A stretch of DNA of 64,000 bases from Roseibium album (GCA_001404055.1 CXTY01000034.1:62001-126000), one strand, 5' to 3'; positions 17,950 to 26,650 are shown, counted from the first letter of the stretch. The notes: generated by a model not told the origin, from the letters alone. Translations and numbers: made by a program.

Positions 17950-18537
17950 TCACAATTTTCGAAACCAGACTTGCATCACTTTTTTACTTTCTTCCTTCTC
18001 ACCGATATCGGTCCAGGGAAAGTTTACCGTAATGCCATCCAGTTTCTTATAACCGCGCTTATGCCAAAAGCCGTTCAGGGGCCTGTACTCCGCGGGCTTC
18101 AACGGGTGATTCTCTGGCCGAACAACCGCACAAAAAGCAGCCTGACGATACCCCAACCGCTTTGCATGGGCCTCCCGCGCATCAAAGAAGCGATGACCTA
18201 GTCCCTGCCCGCGGTAGGCCGGTTCCAGAACAGATTCCGCCAGATAGAAGATTTCATTTGGGTTGTATCCACCCGCTTCAAAAGGTGTTCTGAACTCTTC
18301 CAGCTCTTCACCAAGCGGTTCGCCGGTTGCTGCCCCGACTAGCCTGTCGCCATCATAGGCACCAACAACCACGGCACCGTCGGCTTCCGCGTAACGCTGT
18401 AGGTATTCAGCTTCGTAGTCCAGCGAACCTTCATAAAGATACGGCCAGTCGCGAAACACCGAAATACGCAGCTGCGCGAGGCTATCCAAGGTCCTTTTCA
18501 GCGCTTCGCCCGTTAAGGTTACGATCTCGATCGGCAT
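17950..18537 (-). CDS. GNAT family N-acetyltransferase
   Basis: The 195-residue protein has the acetyl-CoA loop RGQGLGHRF at residues 109-117, after the beta4 strand FYLAESVLEPAY, and the AEADGAVVVGAYDGDRLVG beta-hairpin before it. The acceptor substrate cannot be told. It is a single gene in its orientation, divergent from speD 185 bp away. A link with polyamine acetylation is therefore possible but unproven. Confidence 0.87.
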   Translation of the reverse strand: MPIEIVTLTGEALKRTLDSLAQLRISVFRDWPYLYEGSLDYEAEYLQRYAEADGAVVVGAYDGDRLVGAATGEPLGEELEEFRTPFEAGGYNPNEIFYLAESVLEPAYRGQGLGHRFFDAREAHAKRLGYRQAAFCAVVRPENHPLKPAEYRPLNGFWHKRGYKKLDGITVNFPWTDIGEKEESKKVMQVWFRKL

Positions 18538-18722
18538 CCTTAACTCCCTCTATTGAAAGGATAATTTACTCAAGGCCATCCAACAGACAGGATCAACGAC
18601 ACTCCTGCTGATAGGCACCTGGAAAAATTTCGCAAATTTCCCATTGAGATTGAAGAACTTTATCTGTAAGGAGTGCGCTCCGGAAAAGACACCGGGTACA
18701 TCTGCTGGTTTGGGAGAGCGAA

Positions 18723-19280
18723 ATGGAAAGCAACGCCCTCTTCGAACTGGGGATGGACTTGGAGGCTCGTGTAGCAGAAGACGCTTTTAGCGTTGCCGAG
18801 CCAAGAAGCACCACCCAGAGGGAAGAAAACGTTTCAACAGTGGCCGCTGCAGTTTTTGCAGACGACCGCCTGGATCACTTCATTCAGAAGGAAGGGATCC
18901 ACTGCGCTGGTGCGCATTTGATTATTGACCTTTATGACGCCGAACGGCTGGACGATCTGCACTATGTCGAAAAGGCATTGCGCACATGTGTCGAGGAAGC
19001 CGGCGCGACGCTACTGCACATTCACCTGCATCCGTTCGAACCGACGGGTGTCTCGGGTGTTGCCGTGCTGGCGGAGAGCCATATTTCTGTCCACACGTGG
19101 CCGGAAGCCGGTTATGCAGCCTTTGACGTGTTCATGTGCGGTGATGCACAGCCTGAAAAATGCGTCGAAGTTCTGCGCAAGGCTTTTAATCCCGGCAAAA
19201 CTGCCGTGTCGGAGCTGCTGCGTGGGCGCGAAGTCGCCAATCAGCTGTCCAAGCCGCACACAATGGAAGCAGCAGAATGA
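18723..19280 (+). CDS. speD: S-adenosylmethionine decarboxylase proenzyme
   Basis: SpeD cleaves itself to form a pyruvoyl group and makes decarboxylated SAM, the aminopropyl donor for spermidine. The cleavage site AESHISVHTWPE is intact, with the serine precursor at Ser119 after Glu118. The catalytic core of about 130 residues is preceded by about 45 extra residues (rich in Glu and Ala), which is longer than usual for bacterial SpeD. The start at 18723 is supported by GGGAGAG. The stop overlaps the speE start (ATGA), so speDE is an operon. Confidence 0.93.
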   Translation: MESNALFELGMDLEARVAEDAFSVAEPRSTTQREENVSTVAAAVFADDRLDHFIQKEGIHCAGAHLIIDLYDAERLDDLHYVEKALRTCVEEAGATLLHIHLHPFEPTGVSGVAVLAESHISVHTWPEAGYAAFDVFMCGDAQPEKCVEVLRKAFNPGKTAVSELLRGREVANQLSKPHTMEAAE

Positions 19281-20149
19281 GCAGCGGCCTGAAGTTCAAT
19301 GAAACCCTCTATCCGGGGGTTGAGGTCAGCTACAGCTGCGACGAGATCCTTTATCAGGAAAAAACCGAGCACCAGGACCTGGTGCTCTTCACCAATCCGG
19401 TTTTCGGCAAGGTGCTGATGCTGGATGGCGTGACCCAGGTCACGACGAAGGACGAATTCATCTACCACGAAATGATGTCCCACGTTCCGATCATTGCCCA
19501 CGGCTCTGCCAAGAATGTGTTGATCGTCGGTGGTGGTGACTGTGGTCTGGCAGAAGAAGTGCTGAAGCACCCAACCGTTGAAACCCTGGTGCAGGTGGAA
19601 ATCGATGCGTCGGTCGTCGAATTTTCCAAGGAACATTTCGGTGATTTCAACGAAGGTGTTCTGGAAGACAAACGCTTTGAGCTGGTGATCGCAGACGGCA
19701 TGAAATTCGCGGCCGAAACCGACCGTGGGTTTGATGTGGTAATCGTTGACAGCACCGACCCACATGGTCCCGGCGCGGTACTCTTTTCCGAAGAGTTCTA
19801 TCGCAACGTCCATCGCATGCTGACACCCGGCGGCGTTCTGGTAACCCAGAATGGTGTTCCTTTCCTGCAAGAGGAAGAGCTGGTGACCAGCGTCGAGCGC
19901 TTTTCTCGGATATTCAAGGATGCAGCGGCCTATATCGCAGCAATCCCGACCTATTTCGGCGGTCACATGACCCTTGGATGGGCAACCGACAATCCGGACT
20001 TGCGCAGACAGGCCGTGTCGGTTCTGGAAGAGCGCTTCAAAGCCGCCGATTTCGAGACCCGCTACTACACGCCAGACGTCCACGCTGCGGCTTTTGCATT
20101 GCCGAAGTTCATTCTGGATGCGGTGGAAAAGGGCCGGGCAAAGACCTGA
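19277..20149 (+). CDS. speE: Spermidine synthase
   Basis: The 290-residue protein has the Rossmann motif VLIVGGGDCGLAEEVLKHPTV. It also has the aminopropyltransferase block DVVIVDSTDPHGPGAVLFSEEFY with the catalytic Asp, and the substrate-binding YFGGHMTLGWA near residue 225. It transfers the aminopropyl group from decarboxylated SAM to putrescine in the cytoplasm. It is translationally coupled to speD, which supplies the co-substrate. Confidence 0.94.
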   Translation: MSSGLKFNETLYPGVEVSYSCDEILYQEKTEHQDLVLFTNPVFGKVLMLDGVTQVTTKDEFIYHEMMSHVPIIAHGSAKNVLIVGGGDCGLAEEVLKHPTVETLVQVEIDASVVEFSKEHFGDFNEGVLEDKRFELVIADGMKFAAETDRGFDVVIVDSTDPHGPGAVLFSEEFYRNVHRMLTPGGVLVTQNGVPFLQEEELVTSVERFSRIFKDAAAYIAAIPTYFGGHMTLGWATDNPDLRRQAVSVLEERFKAADFETRYYTPDVHAAAFALPKFILDAVEKGRAKT

Positions 20150-20204
20150 CCTTTTTACCTCTTCGCAATACATTTACGGTGGGTCTTTGGCCCTCCTTTT
20201 TTAC

Positions 20205-21302
20205 TCAGTCCCGCGCCTCCAGCCACCTCCGCGCACTGTCCAAATCCCCCGATACAACTCCCTTTGCCAGTTTCTGACCAACGACGGCACCAAACTTGTA
20301 GCCGTGCCCGGAACAAGCTGAAACAACGGTCGCCTTATCCTCGGTCGTCGCAAAGAAATGCTCATCAGAAGTGAACGTATAGGCGCAGGTCACGACATCA
20401 TCGATGCGATAGTCTTCAATCCGTGCAAAGGGCGGTGAGAAATAGTTGCGCAGGATCTCGCCCTCACTCGGTTTGGCTTGCCGGTCCTGATTAGGAGCCG
20501 CCTTGTATCTGTGAGTACCGGCTCCGAATTTCAGACCCGTTCCTGGAACCGGCGGCAGCACATAGCCATCGGTTTTCCCGCCCGGATCAAGGATAGCAGG
20601 CGCTCGCTCCCAAGCTTCCCGCAAGTCCGCTGGCGGCGTCAGGTAAACCACCGCTGTTCGATAGGTCGTCAGCTTGACGGCAAGCTTCGGAAACAAGCCA
20701 AGCGTCCACGCTCCCGCAGTGACAATGACATGATCACCACTGACAACAGATCCGTCAGCAAGAGTGACCGAGCCACTTGATGCATCAACAGAAGTCACTT
20801 CGGAATTTTCGCGCACATCGGCACCGTTCGCGATCAGCCAATCACGCAAATCAGATGCTATTTTCAGGCATAACAAAACACCGCCTTCTGGACTAACCCC
20901 TCCGAAGCGAATGGTTCCTGGATCAACGAACGGGAATCGTTCCGCGGTCTCTGAAGGCGAATATTCTTCAAGCGTGTAACCGCCCTCGATCAGACCATTG
21001 CGATAGGTTTCGCCACCATCTCCGGGTTCTTGGGACAGCAGCATGAAACCGGTTTCAACCAGATGTTTCTTCCCCAGATCGGACCACATTTCGTCCCAGG
21101 CAGCGTAGGCATCGCCAATGCGGCGCTGATAGCCGCCCATACCGCCATAAGCACGGCGAATGATGCGATGCTGATCGCCAGACGCAGACAGGGGATTGGG
21201 TATGGGCCCCTGTTCCAGAAGCGTAACCGATACGCCACGTTTGGTGAGCGCCCAGGCGGTGGAAAGACCGGAGATACCGGCCCCGACAACAACAATCGAC
21301 AT
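20205..21302 (-). CDS. FAD-dependent oxidoreductase of the monomeric sarcosine oxidase / N-methyl amino acid oxidase type
   Basis: The protein has 365 residues from ATG 21302, which has AGGATGG upstream. The FAD-binding motif VVVGAGISGLSTAWAL is at the N-terminus. Near the C-terminus, VTCAYTFTSDEHFF and SACSGHGYKFGAVVG match the sarcosine oxidase pattern. The cysteine in the first of these aligns by eye with the residue that binds flavin covalently in that enzyme. It probably oxidises a secondary amine such as sarcosine, producing H2O2. The gene is divergent from dddL, with about 170 bp between them. Confidence 0.83.
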   Translation of the reverse strand: MSIVVVGAGISGLSTAWALTKRGVSVTLLEQGPIPNPLSASGDQHRIIRRAYGGMGGYQRRIGDAYAAWDEMWSDLGKKHLVETGFMLLSQEPGDGGETYRNGLIEGGYTLEEYSPSETAERFPFVDPGTIRFGGVSPEGGVLLCLKIASDLRDWLIANGADVRENSEVTSVDASSGSVTLADGSVVSGDHVIVTAGAWTLGLFPKLAVKLTTYRTAVVYLTPPADLREAWERAPAILDPGGKTDGYVLPPVPGTGLKFGAGTHRYKAAPNQDRQAKPSEGEILRNYFSPPFARIEDYRIDDVVTCAYTFTSDEHFFATTEDKATVVSACSGHGYKFGAVVGQKLAKGVVSGDLDSARRWLEARD

Positions 21303-21476
21303 TGAAACCATCCTACGGTGTGAACCGCCAGATTAGCCATGCATTGTTCACGCACAAGAGACCTTCTAACGCAATCAACACATGCCGGATATGTGCTGTC
21401 ATCTGCCGCTTGCAGACGTGCCGGCATGGTAGCTTCAGCTAATTTCGGCGCTCCTTTAAGTTCTGGAGAGTCGAAC

Positions 21477-22166
21477 GTGCAGGAAGCAACCCTGGCTGCC
21501 GAAACAACGCTGGCACAAAGACAGCTGTCCGATTATCCGGATTGGGGATACCTGCTGCGCGAATTCTACGAGGTGTATCGCTTTCTCTCGTCTGGCGGCA
21601 GCGACAAGATCCGCGCACATCAACGGGCTGTGCGGGAAGCAGTCAGCCGTGTCACCAGGGCCAACGCTGAAATCCGTTTCGATGCGCCAGCGCACAAGCC
21701 GGTTACGGCACATCTGAAACGCGCATTCGATGAAGGTCGTCTGGAACGCACGGCTCCGCTGATCCGCGCTGTTGAAAGCGTTCAAGACCACCTCATCTGG
21801 CAATACGGCTATGAGAAAGTTCCACGCGGTCTCGACAAGAATTTTGCCTACGCAGAGGTTTGCGGACCCAATGGCCCCGTCCTGACAAATGAAGTGATCC
21901 TCGGCCTCGTCCTCTTTGCACCTGGCTGTACTTATCCAGCACATTCACACACCGGCATTTCGGAAAGCTACATCTGCCTTTCCGGTGCCGTTTCTGAAAA
22001 TCATCAGGGTGTTTATTCACCCGGATCCATGATTTTCAACCCGCCGGAGCACACGCACCGCATCACAGTCTCAAAGCTGGAACCTGCGTTACTCGCGTAT
22101 GCCTGGACAGGTCCTCAGGAAAGACTTGCGAACCAGAAAATGGTGTTTAGCCGCAAGCGCGGCTGA
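21477..22166 (+). CDS. dddL: Dimethylsulfoniopropionate (DMSP) lyase DddL
   Basis: DddL splits DMSP into dimethyl sulfide and acrylate. The GTG start at 21477 was chosen because TGGAGAG lies six bases upstream; it gives 229 residues, close to known DddL. The N-terminal DYPDWGYLLREFYEVYRFLSSGG and the WQYGYEKVPRGLDKNFAYAE block are family-specific. The C-terminal cupin carries the metal set in HSHTGISESYICLSG (two His, Glu, Tyr) and a later HTHRI. A longer frame to 21339 lacks a ribosome site. No acrylate-utilisation genes (acuI, acuK, acuN) are adjacent. Confidence 0.88.
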   Translation: MQEATLAAETTLAQRQLSDYPDWGYLLREFYEVYRFLSSGGSDKIRAHQRAVREAVSRVTRANAEIRFDAPAHKPVTAHLKRAFDEGRLERTAPLIRAVESVQDHLIWQYGYEKVPRGLDKNFAYAEVCGPNGPVLTNEVILGLVLFAPGCTYPAHSHTGISESYICLSGAVSENHQGVYSPGSMIFNPPEHTHRITVSKLEPALLAYAWTGPQERLANQKMVFSRKRG

Positions 22167-22308
22167 TCGGATTTCGCCGGCACGGCATCCTGAACCAGCT
22201 CCAGCCTCTCTGAGGTATTGCGAAAGCGCCACTCAGGTTGTCTGGGCCCTCCACTTCAACTTTGTTGGCTGCAGCTAAAAACCAGAAAAATCGAACTTTC
22301 GAAACTGA

Positions 22309-24093
22309 TTAAACTCCTGCGGCTGATTTGCTTCGCGCCCTTTGTTTGATGTGCTCCATCTTTTGGTGCGAAGCTACGGCCTCCTTACCGCCTCTGGTGG
22401 CAGTATAAAGATCGAGCGTTTCAAACTCATTCTGGTGTGTCTCGGCGATGGCGTGGTCCATATATTCAAAGCGGGTTGGATCAGACCATAGAGCCTTGAT
22501 AAATTTCATGAATTTTAATCGTTTTATCGTTAAAATCGCCGTATTCTTCACAGTACTGCTGTAATAGTTGGCGTAAAATGTGAGCGGATTTTCCAATGGC
22601 AGACCGGGTCGGCGATCACGCCGATACATCTTCCTCAAATAGCCGCCATCGAGCGAATAGACATTGTGAAGAGGCGCTCCGGTGCCGTAGACAAGCAACC
22701 GGTTCATGGTTGCAATTTTCTTTTCACTCTTCAGGGCAGCCGTACGCCTCAATATCGTGAGGCAATGTTCCGGAGAATAGAAACTGGCTATCGCATCACG
22801 GTATAGCTTGTCGAGTTCATCGCCCGAAAAATTTGGATGCTTGAAGACACAATGGGCAAGATCATACTTGTTGAGATCAGGATCAATCCATGCGCCAGCT
22901 GCAACCGCGTCCCGATGATCTTCTGAACCCGGCAACGGTGTCAGAATGGACAGGGAAAGAATATCAACAGGCAACTCTCTTTTGATAACTTCAACATCCT
23001 GAAGAACAGACGCACGCGTATCATTGGGAAATCCGATGATGTAGCCAGCTGTCAGGATCACGGGGTGTTTTTTCCAGGCCAGGAACATCTCCCGGTAGTC
23101 GGTGATCTTGTTCTGTCGCTTTTTTGTGCTGGCCAGATTGTCAGGATTAATGTTCTCCAGACCGATAAACACCTGATCCACCCCTGCGCGGACACATTTT
23201 TCAATAAAATTCGGTATCTTGTGACAAAGCGTATCAACCTGGACGATCAGGGTAAATTCAAGTTTTTCGACTTCCCGCAATTCGATCAAACAGTCGAGAA
23301 ACGCTTCCCAGTTTCGATTTCTGGCAAAGTTGTCGTCCGTAACGAAGAACTTCGTGACGCCAATCCTGGCATGTTCACGGATGATATTTTCAAGGTCTTC
23401 CACAGAACGAAATCGGCTGCCACGCCCCTGCACGTTGATGATACAGCAGAAGCTGCACTCAAACGGACACCCACGTCCAAGATCAAAACTACCGTAACCC
23501 AGTGTCGTTTTTTCAATCTGCGTTCGTTCGACTTTAGGAAGAGGTTGGCCGGGTAAAGAAGGCAGGTCCTTCAGATAATCGTAGACCGGTTCCATTTTTC
23601 CTTTGAAGGCATCACGGAGGACGGCGTCAAACCGCCCGCCTTCAGCTTCCCCGAAAAACAGAGAAATTCCCAAATCCAAGGCATCGCGAATTTCAACTGG
23701 CAATTCAGGCAACATCGCCTTGCATCCGGTCACATGAAACCCTCCGATCCCGACGGGAACACCGGCTTTCAGAAACGGTCGAGCAAGATCAACAGTGCGC
23801 GGAAACTGGTTGCTTTGCACACCTGCGAAACAGACAAACCCTTTTCCACCAGATTCCTGTATTTCTCTGACAAGCTTTTCCGGTTGGACGCGCGTGTTGC
23901 CCTCGTCGATGCTACGAATGGCCAGTTCTACCTCGGGCCCCAGCACTTTTCTTTTTTCACAATCGCGGAGGATGCCGTTAAGACACGCAAGTGAGTTTGC
24001 CGGGATAGACGTTCTGTGCCAGTGAATTGGATAACCGTCATCATCGTACCTGCTGGGACGAATTAGAATTACGTGAAAAGTCTCCGTGGGCAT
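22309..24093 (-). CDS. B12-binding-domain radical SAM protein
   Basis: The 594-residue protein has an N-terminal cobalamin-binding-like domain (about residues 1-170, with VGIGGFHVTGCKAMLPEL). A radical SAM core follows, with its cluster motif in GRGCPFECSFCCIINVQGRGSRFRS (Cys-x3-Cys-x2-Cys, near residue 215). QVFIGLENINPDNLASTKKRQN and GYIIGFPNDT are usual barrel strands. Such proteins catalyse methylations or rearrangements at unactivated carbon or phosphorus. The start has GGAGG seven bases upstream. It is downstream of the arsR-permease-transglutaminase operon on the same strand but has its own AT-rich 150-bp leader. Confidence 0.87.
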   Translation of the reverse strand: MPTETFHVILIRPSRYDDDGYPIHWHRTSIPANSLACLNGILRDCEKRKVLGPEVELAIRSIDEGNTRVQPEKLVREIQESGGKGFVCFAGVQSNQFPRTVDLARPFLKAGVPVGIGGFHVTGCKAMLPELPVEIRDALDLGISLFFGEAEGGRFDAVLRDAFKGKMEPVYDYLKDLPSLPGQPLPKVERTQIEKTTLGYGSFDLGRGCPFECSFCCIINVQGRGSRFRSVEDLENIIREHARIGVTKFFVTDDNFARNRNWEAFLDCLIELREVEKLEFTLIVQVDTLCHKIPNFIEKCVRAGVDQVFIGLENINPDNLASTKKRQNKITDYREMFLAWKKHPVILTAGYIIGFPNDTRASVLQDVEVIKRELPVDILSLSILTPLPGSEDHRDAVAAGAWIDPDLNKYDLAHCVFKHPNFSGDELDKLYRDAIASFYSPEHCLTILRRTAALKSEKKIATMNRLLVYGTGAPLHNVYSLDGGYLRKMYRRDRRPGLPLENPLTFYANYYSSTVKNTAILTIKRLKFMKFIKALWSDPTRFEYMDHAIAETHQNEFETLDLYTATRGGKEAVASHQKMEHIKQRARSKSAAGV

Positions 24094-24115
24094 TCCGAAC
24101 CCTCCGAACCAAACT

Positions 24116-24146
24116 AATTGCAGTATAAATCAGAGCAATTGCAGTA
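24116..24146. promoter_or_regulatory. Direct repeat (two copies of AATTGCAGTA) upstream of the radical SAM gene
   Basis: The decamer AATTGCAGTA occurs at 24116-24125 and again at 24137-24146, 21 bp apart, about two helical turns. It lies 23-53 bp upstream of the radical SAM start. On the coding strand the first copy overlaps a TATACT hexamer that could be a -10 element. The spacing suits two protein dimers or monomers binding on one face of the helix. The binding factor is unknown. Confidence 0.4.
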
Positions 24147-24243
24147 AGAGCCTAAGTAAAAACCCTAGCACCTTGGGGGATTGATGAAAAGCTTAATGAC
24201 TTTTGGTAGCCTTGGCGGACACAGGTATCGAACTGTCAAACGT

Positions 24244-25149
24244 TCAAACCAGGCCGACATTACCTCTCCTGGAACTGCTTGCACCCCCGCTGTTTTCTCT
24301 CAGGCGGTTTGTGCTTTTCGAAATCTTTTGCTGCCGAATTTCCAAATCCACTTCCTCCAATTGCCCACTCGCAGAAATCCAGGTCGGTTCAGCGATCAGT
24401 TTTTCGCAAGTAATGCCGAGTTCAGGAAACGTCAGGCCCATGGAGTGAGCCACAGCAACCCGGTCACCCGGTTTGGGGTTGAGCCCGCAGCGGACCTGAC
24501 GTGTTCCCATCTTCAGATGGTGGGCAATATCCCATTCAAGCACCACGCCCTTGTGGCGGGTTACCACCCAGCAATGCATGTCTTCGCAGTAACCCTGCTT
24601 TTCTTCCGGAAAGAAATAGCCGGTGACATATCCTGCTTCGAAACCGGCCGATCTGAGTAAAGCGATCAGATAGGTGTTGATGTCCACGCACGAGCCTTCG
24701 GTCAGGCCACAGGAGAGATAGGGAATTTCCTCAGAGCCATCATTAAAGCGGACCTCCGGGTGGGCATAACGAAACTTTTCGGCAGCAACATTGACCAGTG
24801 CCTGGATGCCGGCAGGGCCATCGTTTTCCGCTTCAGCAATCCTGACGGCATCTTCTACAAGATCATTCGCAGCCTGTGTGAACCGGTTTGCCCTTAGTTC
24901 AAACATTGCTTCCGGATACCCCGGTCCGCCATCACGATAGGTGTAGCGGATCGAGAGGGGTCGGTCTTTTTCAGGACTGACAAGCGCCGCCATCTGACCG
25001 GTGGTACATTCCCCGGTGAGAGACACTGCACCGCCCGATATATCGAAATGTACCGGCAATTGATGCGGGGTTGGCAGCCCCACCGGGACCAGAAGCTTTC
25101 TGGTGGCATCCTCATGAGGTGCCACCGTTACCGTGACATGTGTCAACAT
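24244..25149 (-). CDS. Transglutaminase-like domain protein
   Basis: The 301-residue protein has a papain-like transglutaminase core with a visible triad: Cys154 in TEGSCVDINTYLIALLRSAG, His192 in EDMHCWVVTRHKG and Asp207 in LEWDIAHHLKMG. No signal peptide is seen, so it is probably cytoplasmic and acts as a protease or amide-forming enzyme. It is third in an operon after arsR and a Cys-rich permease (18 bp from the permease stop). That is an unusual partner for a metal-resistance-type cassette. The last 25 residues are basic and polar. Confidence 0.82.
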   Translation of the reverse strand: MLTHVTVTVAPHEDATRKLLVPVGLPTPHQLPVHFDISGGAVSLTGECTTGQMAALVSPEKDRPLSIRYTYRDGGPGYPEAMFELRANRFTQAANDLVEDAVRIAEAENDGPAGIQALVNVAAEKFRYAHPEVRFNDGSEEIPYLSCGLTEGSCVDINTYLIALLRSAGFEAGYVTGYFFPEEKQGYCEDMHCWVVTRHKGVVLEWDIAHHLKMGTRQVRCGLNPKPGDRVAVAHSMGLTFPELGITCEKLIAEPTWISASGQLEEVDLEIRQQKISKSTNRLRENSGGASSSRRGNVGLV

Positions 25150-25167
25150 AACCTGTCTCCCGCCCTT

Positions 25168-26283
25168 CTAAACCACGGCCTGGAATATCAGACCCGACAG
25201 AACTGCACCGACAAATCCAAGCCCCAGATACATGGCAAAGACCTGCGGCTTCACCAGTGACCAGACCGCAGCCATGGCCGGGATGGAACTGACAGCACCT
25301 GCAATCATGAAGGCCATGGCGGCACCGACGCTCATGCCCTGATCCATCAACCCTGCCAACAAAGGCGGAGCAACATAGCTGTTGAGGTAGGCCGGCATTC
25401 CGACAAGTGCTGAGATCACGATGGACCCAAGCCCCTCACCACCAACAACCCCGGCAATCAGATTGGCAGGAACGTAAGTGACAAGTGCAGCTTCCAGAAC
25501 GTAAGCCAATGCCAGCCACTTGATCAGGAAGGCGGCGTTTGCCTTCAACTCGGTGACGAACCTGTCCGACCGTTCGCTCTCATGCCAGAACTTCCAGACC
25601 GGGCGACCCGTCTTGGGAGAAGACCCACAGCCGCAACCGCTCGCAGATGATCCAACTTTAACCGGGTTTGAAAAAGCACCTGTATGCCGGGCCAGCGCAA
25701 CAAGCCCACCACCGAAAAGGCCAAGCGCAACCGCGAATACTGCCTTGCCAATGGCAAACGGCCAACCCAATGCACCAGCAGTAATCAGAAGTGTCGGCGG
25801 ATCGATCAAGGGAGACGACAACCAGAATGCCATGATCGCGGAAAGCGGTGCGCCAACGGCAAGCAGACCGGCGATGAACGGGATTACTTCACATGAACAG
25901 AACGGTGCCAGCCCACCGAAAAGAGCTGCCAGGAAGATCGCCTGGGTTTCCCGTCCTTCAAAGGCCTTGCCGACATAGGCCTCGGCACCGGACGCCTTCA
26001 ACCAGGCGATAAGTGCAACGGCAAAGGCGATATAGGGTAAGGTGCCCCCAAACGCTGAAAGCGCGAATGAGACAAAGGCAACAAACTGGGGCTGGTCCAA
26101 AACGAGAACCAGCAGTGGCCCAGCAATCACAATGGTCCAGGTAGATAGAATGTACTTGCGTCCAGGGAAATTTTTCCAGGACCACTTCTGCTCAGGTTCC
26201 CTGCAGCAAGTCGTCTCAGAGGCACAGCAGGTGGCCGCCCCGCCATTACCCGCTGTTTCCAGATTTTCCAATGTGTCAGACAT
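25168..26283 (-). CDS. ArsP/YraQ-type permease (two-repeat transporter) with Cys-rich cytosolic segments
   Basis: The protein has 371 residues from ATG 26283, which has AGAAGGGA upstream and overlaps the arsR stop. About eight to ten membrane helices fall in two repeats, each with a conserved acid or Asn region (AALFGGLAPFCSCEVIPFIAGLLAVGAPLSA and LVGMPAYLNSYVAPPLLAGL). ArsP-family relatives export organoarsenicals. The N-terminus carries paired cysteines (ATCCASETTCC) and the central loop a CGCG motif, so metalloid or metal binding is likely. ArsR upstream fits this. The exact ion is not defined by sequence. Confidence 0.85.
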   Translation of the reverse strand: MSDTLENLETAGNGGAATCCASETTCCREPEQKWSWKNFPGRKYILSTWTIVIAGPLLVLVLDQPQFVAFVSFALSAFGGTLPYIAFAVALIAWLKASGAEAYVGKAFEGRETQAIFLAALFGGLAPFCSCEVIPFIAGLLAVGAPLSAIMAFWLSSPLIDPPTLLITAGALGWPFAIGKAVFAVALGLFGGGLVALARHTGAFSNPVKVGSSASGCGCGSSPKTGRPVWKFWHESERSDRFVTELKANAAFLIKWLALAYVLEAALVTYVPANLIAGVVGGEGLGSIVISALVGMPAYLNSYVAPPLLAGLMDQGMSVGAAMAFMIAGAVSSIPAMAAVWSLVKPQVFAMYLGLGFVGAVLSGLIFQAVV

Positions 26284-26608
26284 CCGCATTTCCCTTCTCA
26301 AGACCAAGCGTTTGTTGCCACTTCTCGTCCACACAGCATTCCTTGAGGATGTAACCGGCAAGACCTTCCAGATGATCGAAAGCGGCCCGGTTGATAATTG
26401 ACCGCCCGTCTTTTTCCTGGAGCACCAGTCCAGCGGAGGAGAGAAATTTCAGATGGTGGGCAAGTGTTGAGGCAGGCATCCCGCTCCGGGATTGAATATC
26501 CCCAACCGTAAGCCCACTTTGTCCCGCCTTCACCAGTGTCAACACCACTTGCAACCGGGCTTCAGACCCTAACGCAGCGAACCCTTGAGCAACTTCTTCG
26601 AGATCCAT
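26276..26608 (-). CDS. ArsR-family winged-helix transcriptional regulator
   Basis: The 110-residue protein has the ArsR HTH in QSGLTVGDIQSRSGMPASTLAHHLKFLSSAGLV. The C-terminal CCVDEKW has adjacent cysteines, possible metalloid ligands. It is first in the operon with the permease and the transglutaminase-like gene. The stop lies inside the start region of the permease. A 7-N6-7 palindrome just upstream is the probable operator, so autorepression is expected. Confidence 0.9.
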   Translation of the reverse strand: MDLEEVAQGFAALGSEARLQVVLTLVKAGQSGLTVGDIQSRSGMPASTLAHHLKFLSSAGLVLQEKDGRSIINRAAFDHLEGLAGYILKECCVDEKWQQTLGLEKGNADV

Positions 26609-26624
26609 TTTCGCCTCACTTAAT

Positions 26625-26650
26625 ATAACTATATTTCTAGTTATATAGTT
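26625..26650. promoter_or_regulatory. ArsR operator candidate upstream of arsR (ATAACTA-N6-TAGTTAT)
   Basis: ATAACTA (26625-26631) and TAGTTAT (26638-26644) form a perfect 7-N6-7 inverted repeat. A second, overlapping pair is AACTATA (26627-26633) with TATAGTT (26644-26650). It lies 16-42 bp upstream of the arsR start. The architecture matches that of the DUF6428/arsR intergenic sites at 33690-33755. Confidence 0.55.
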
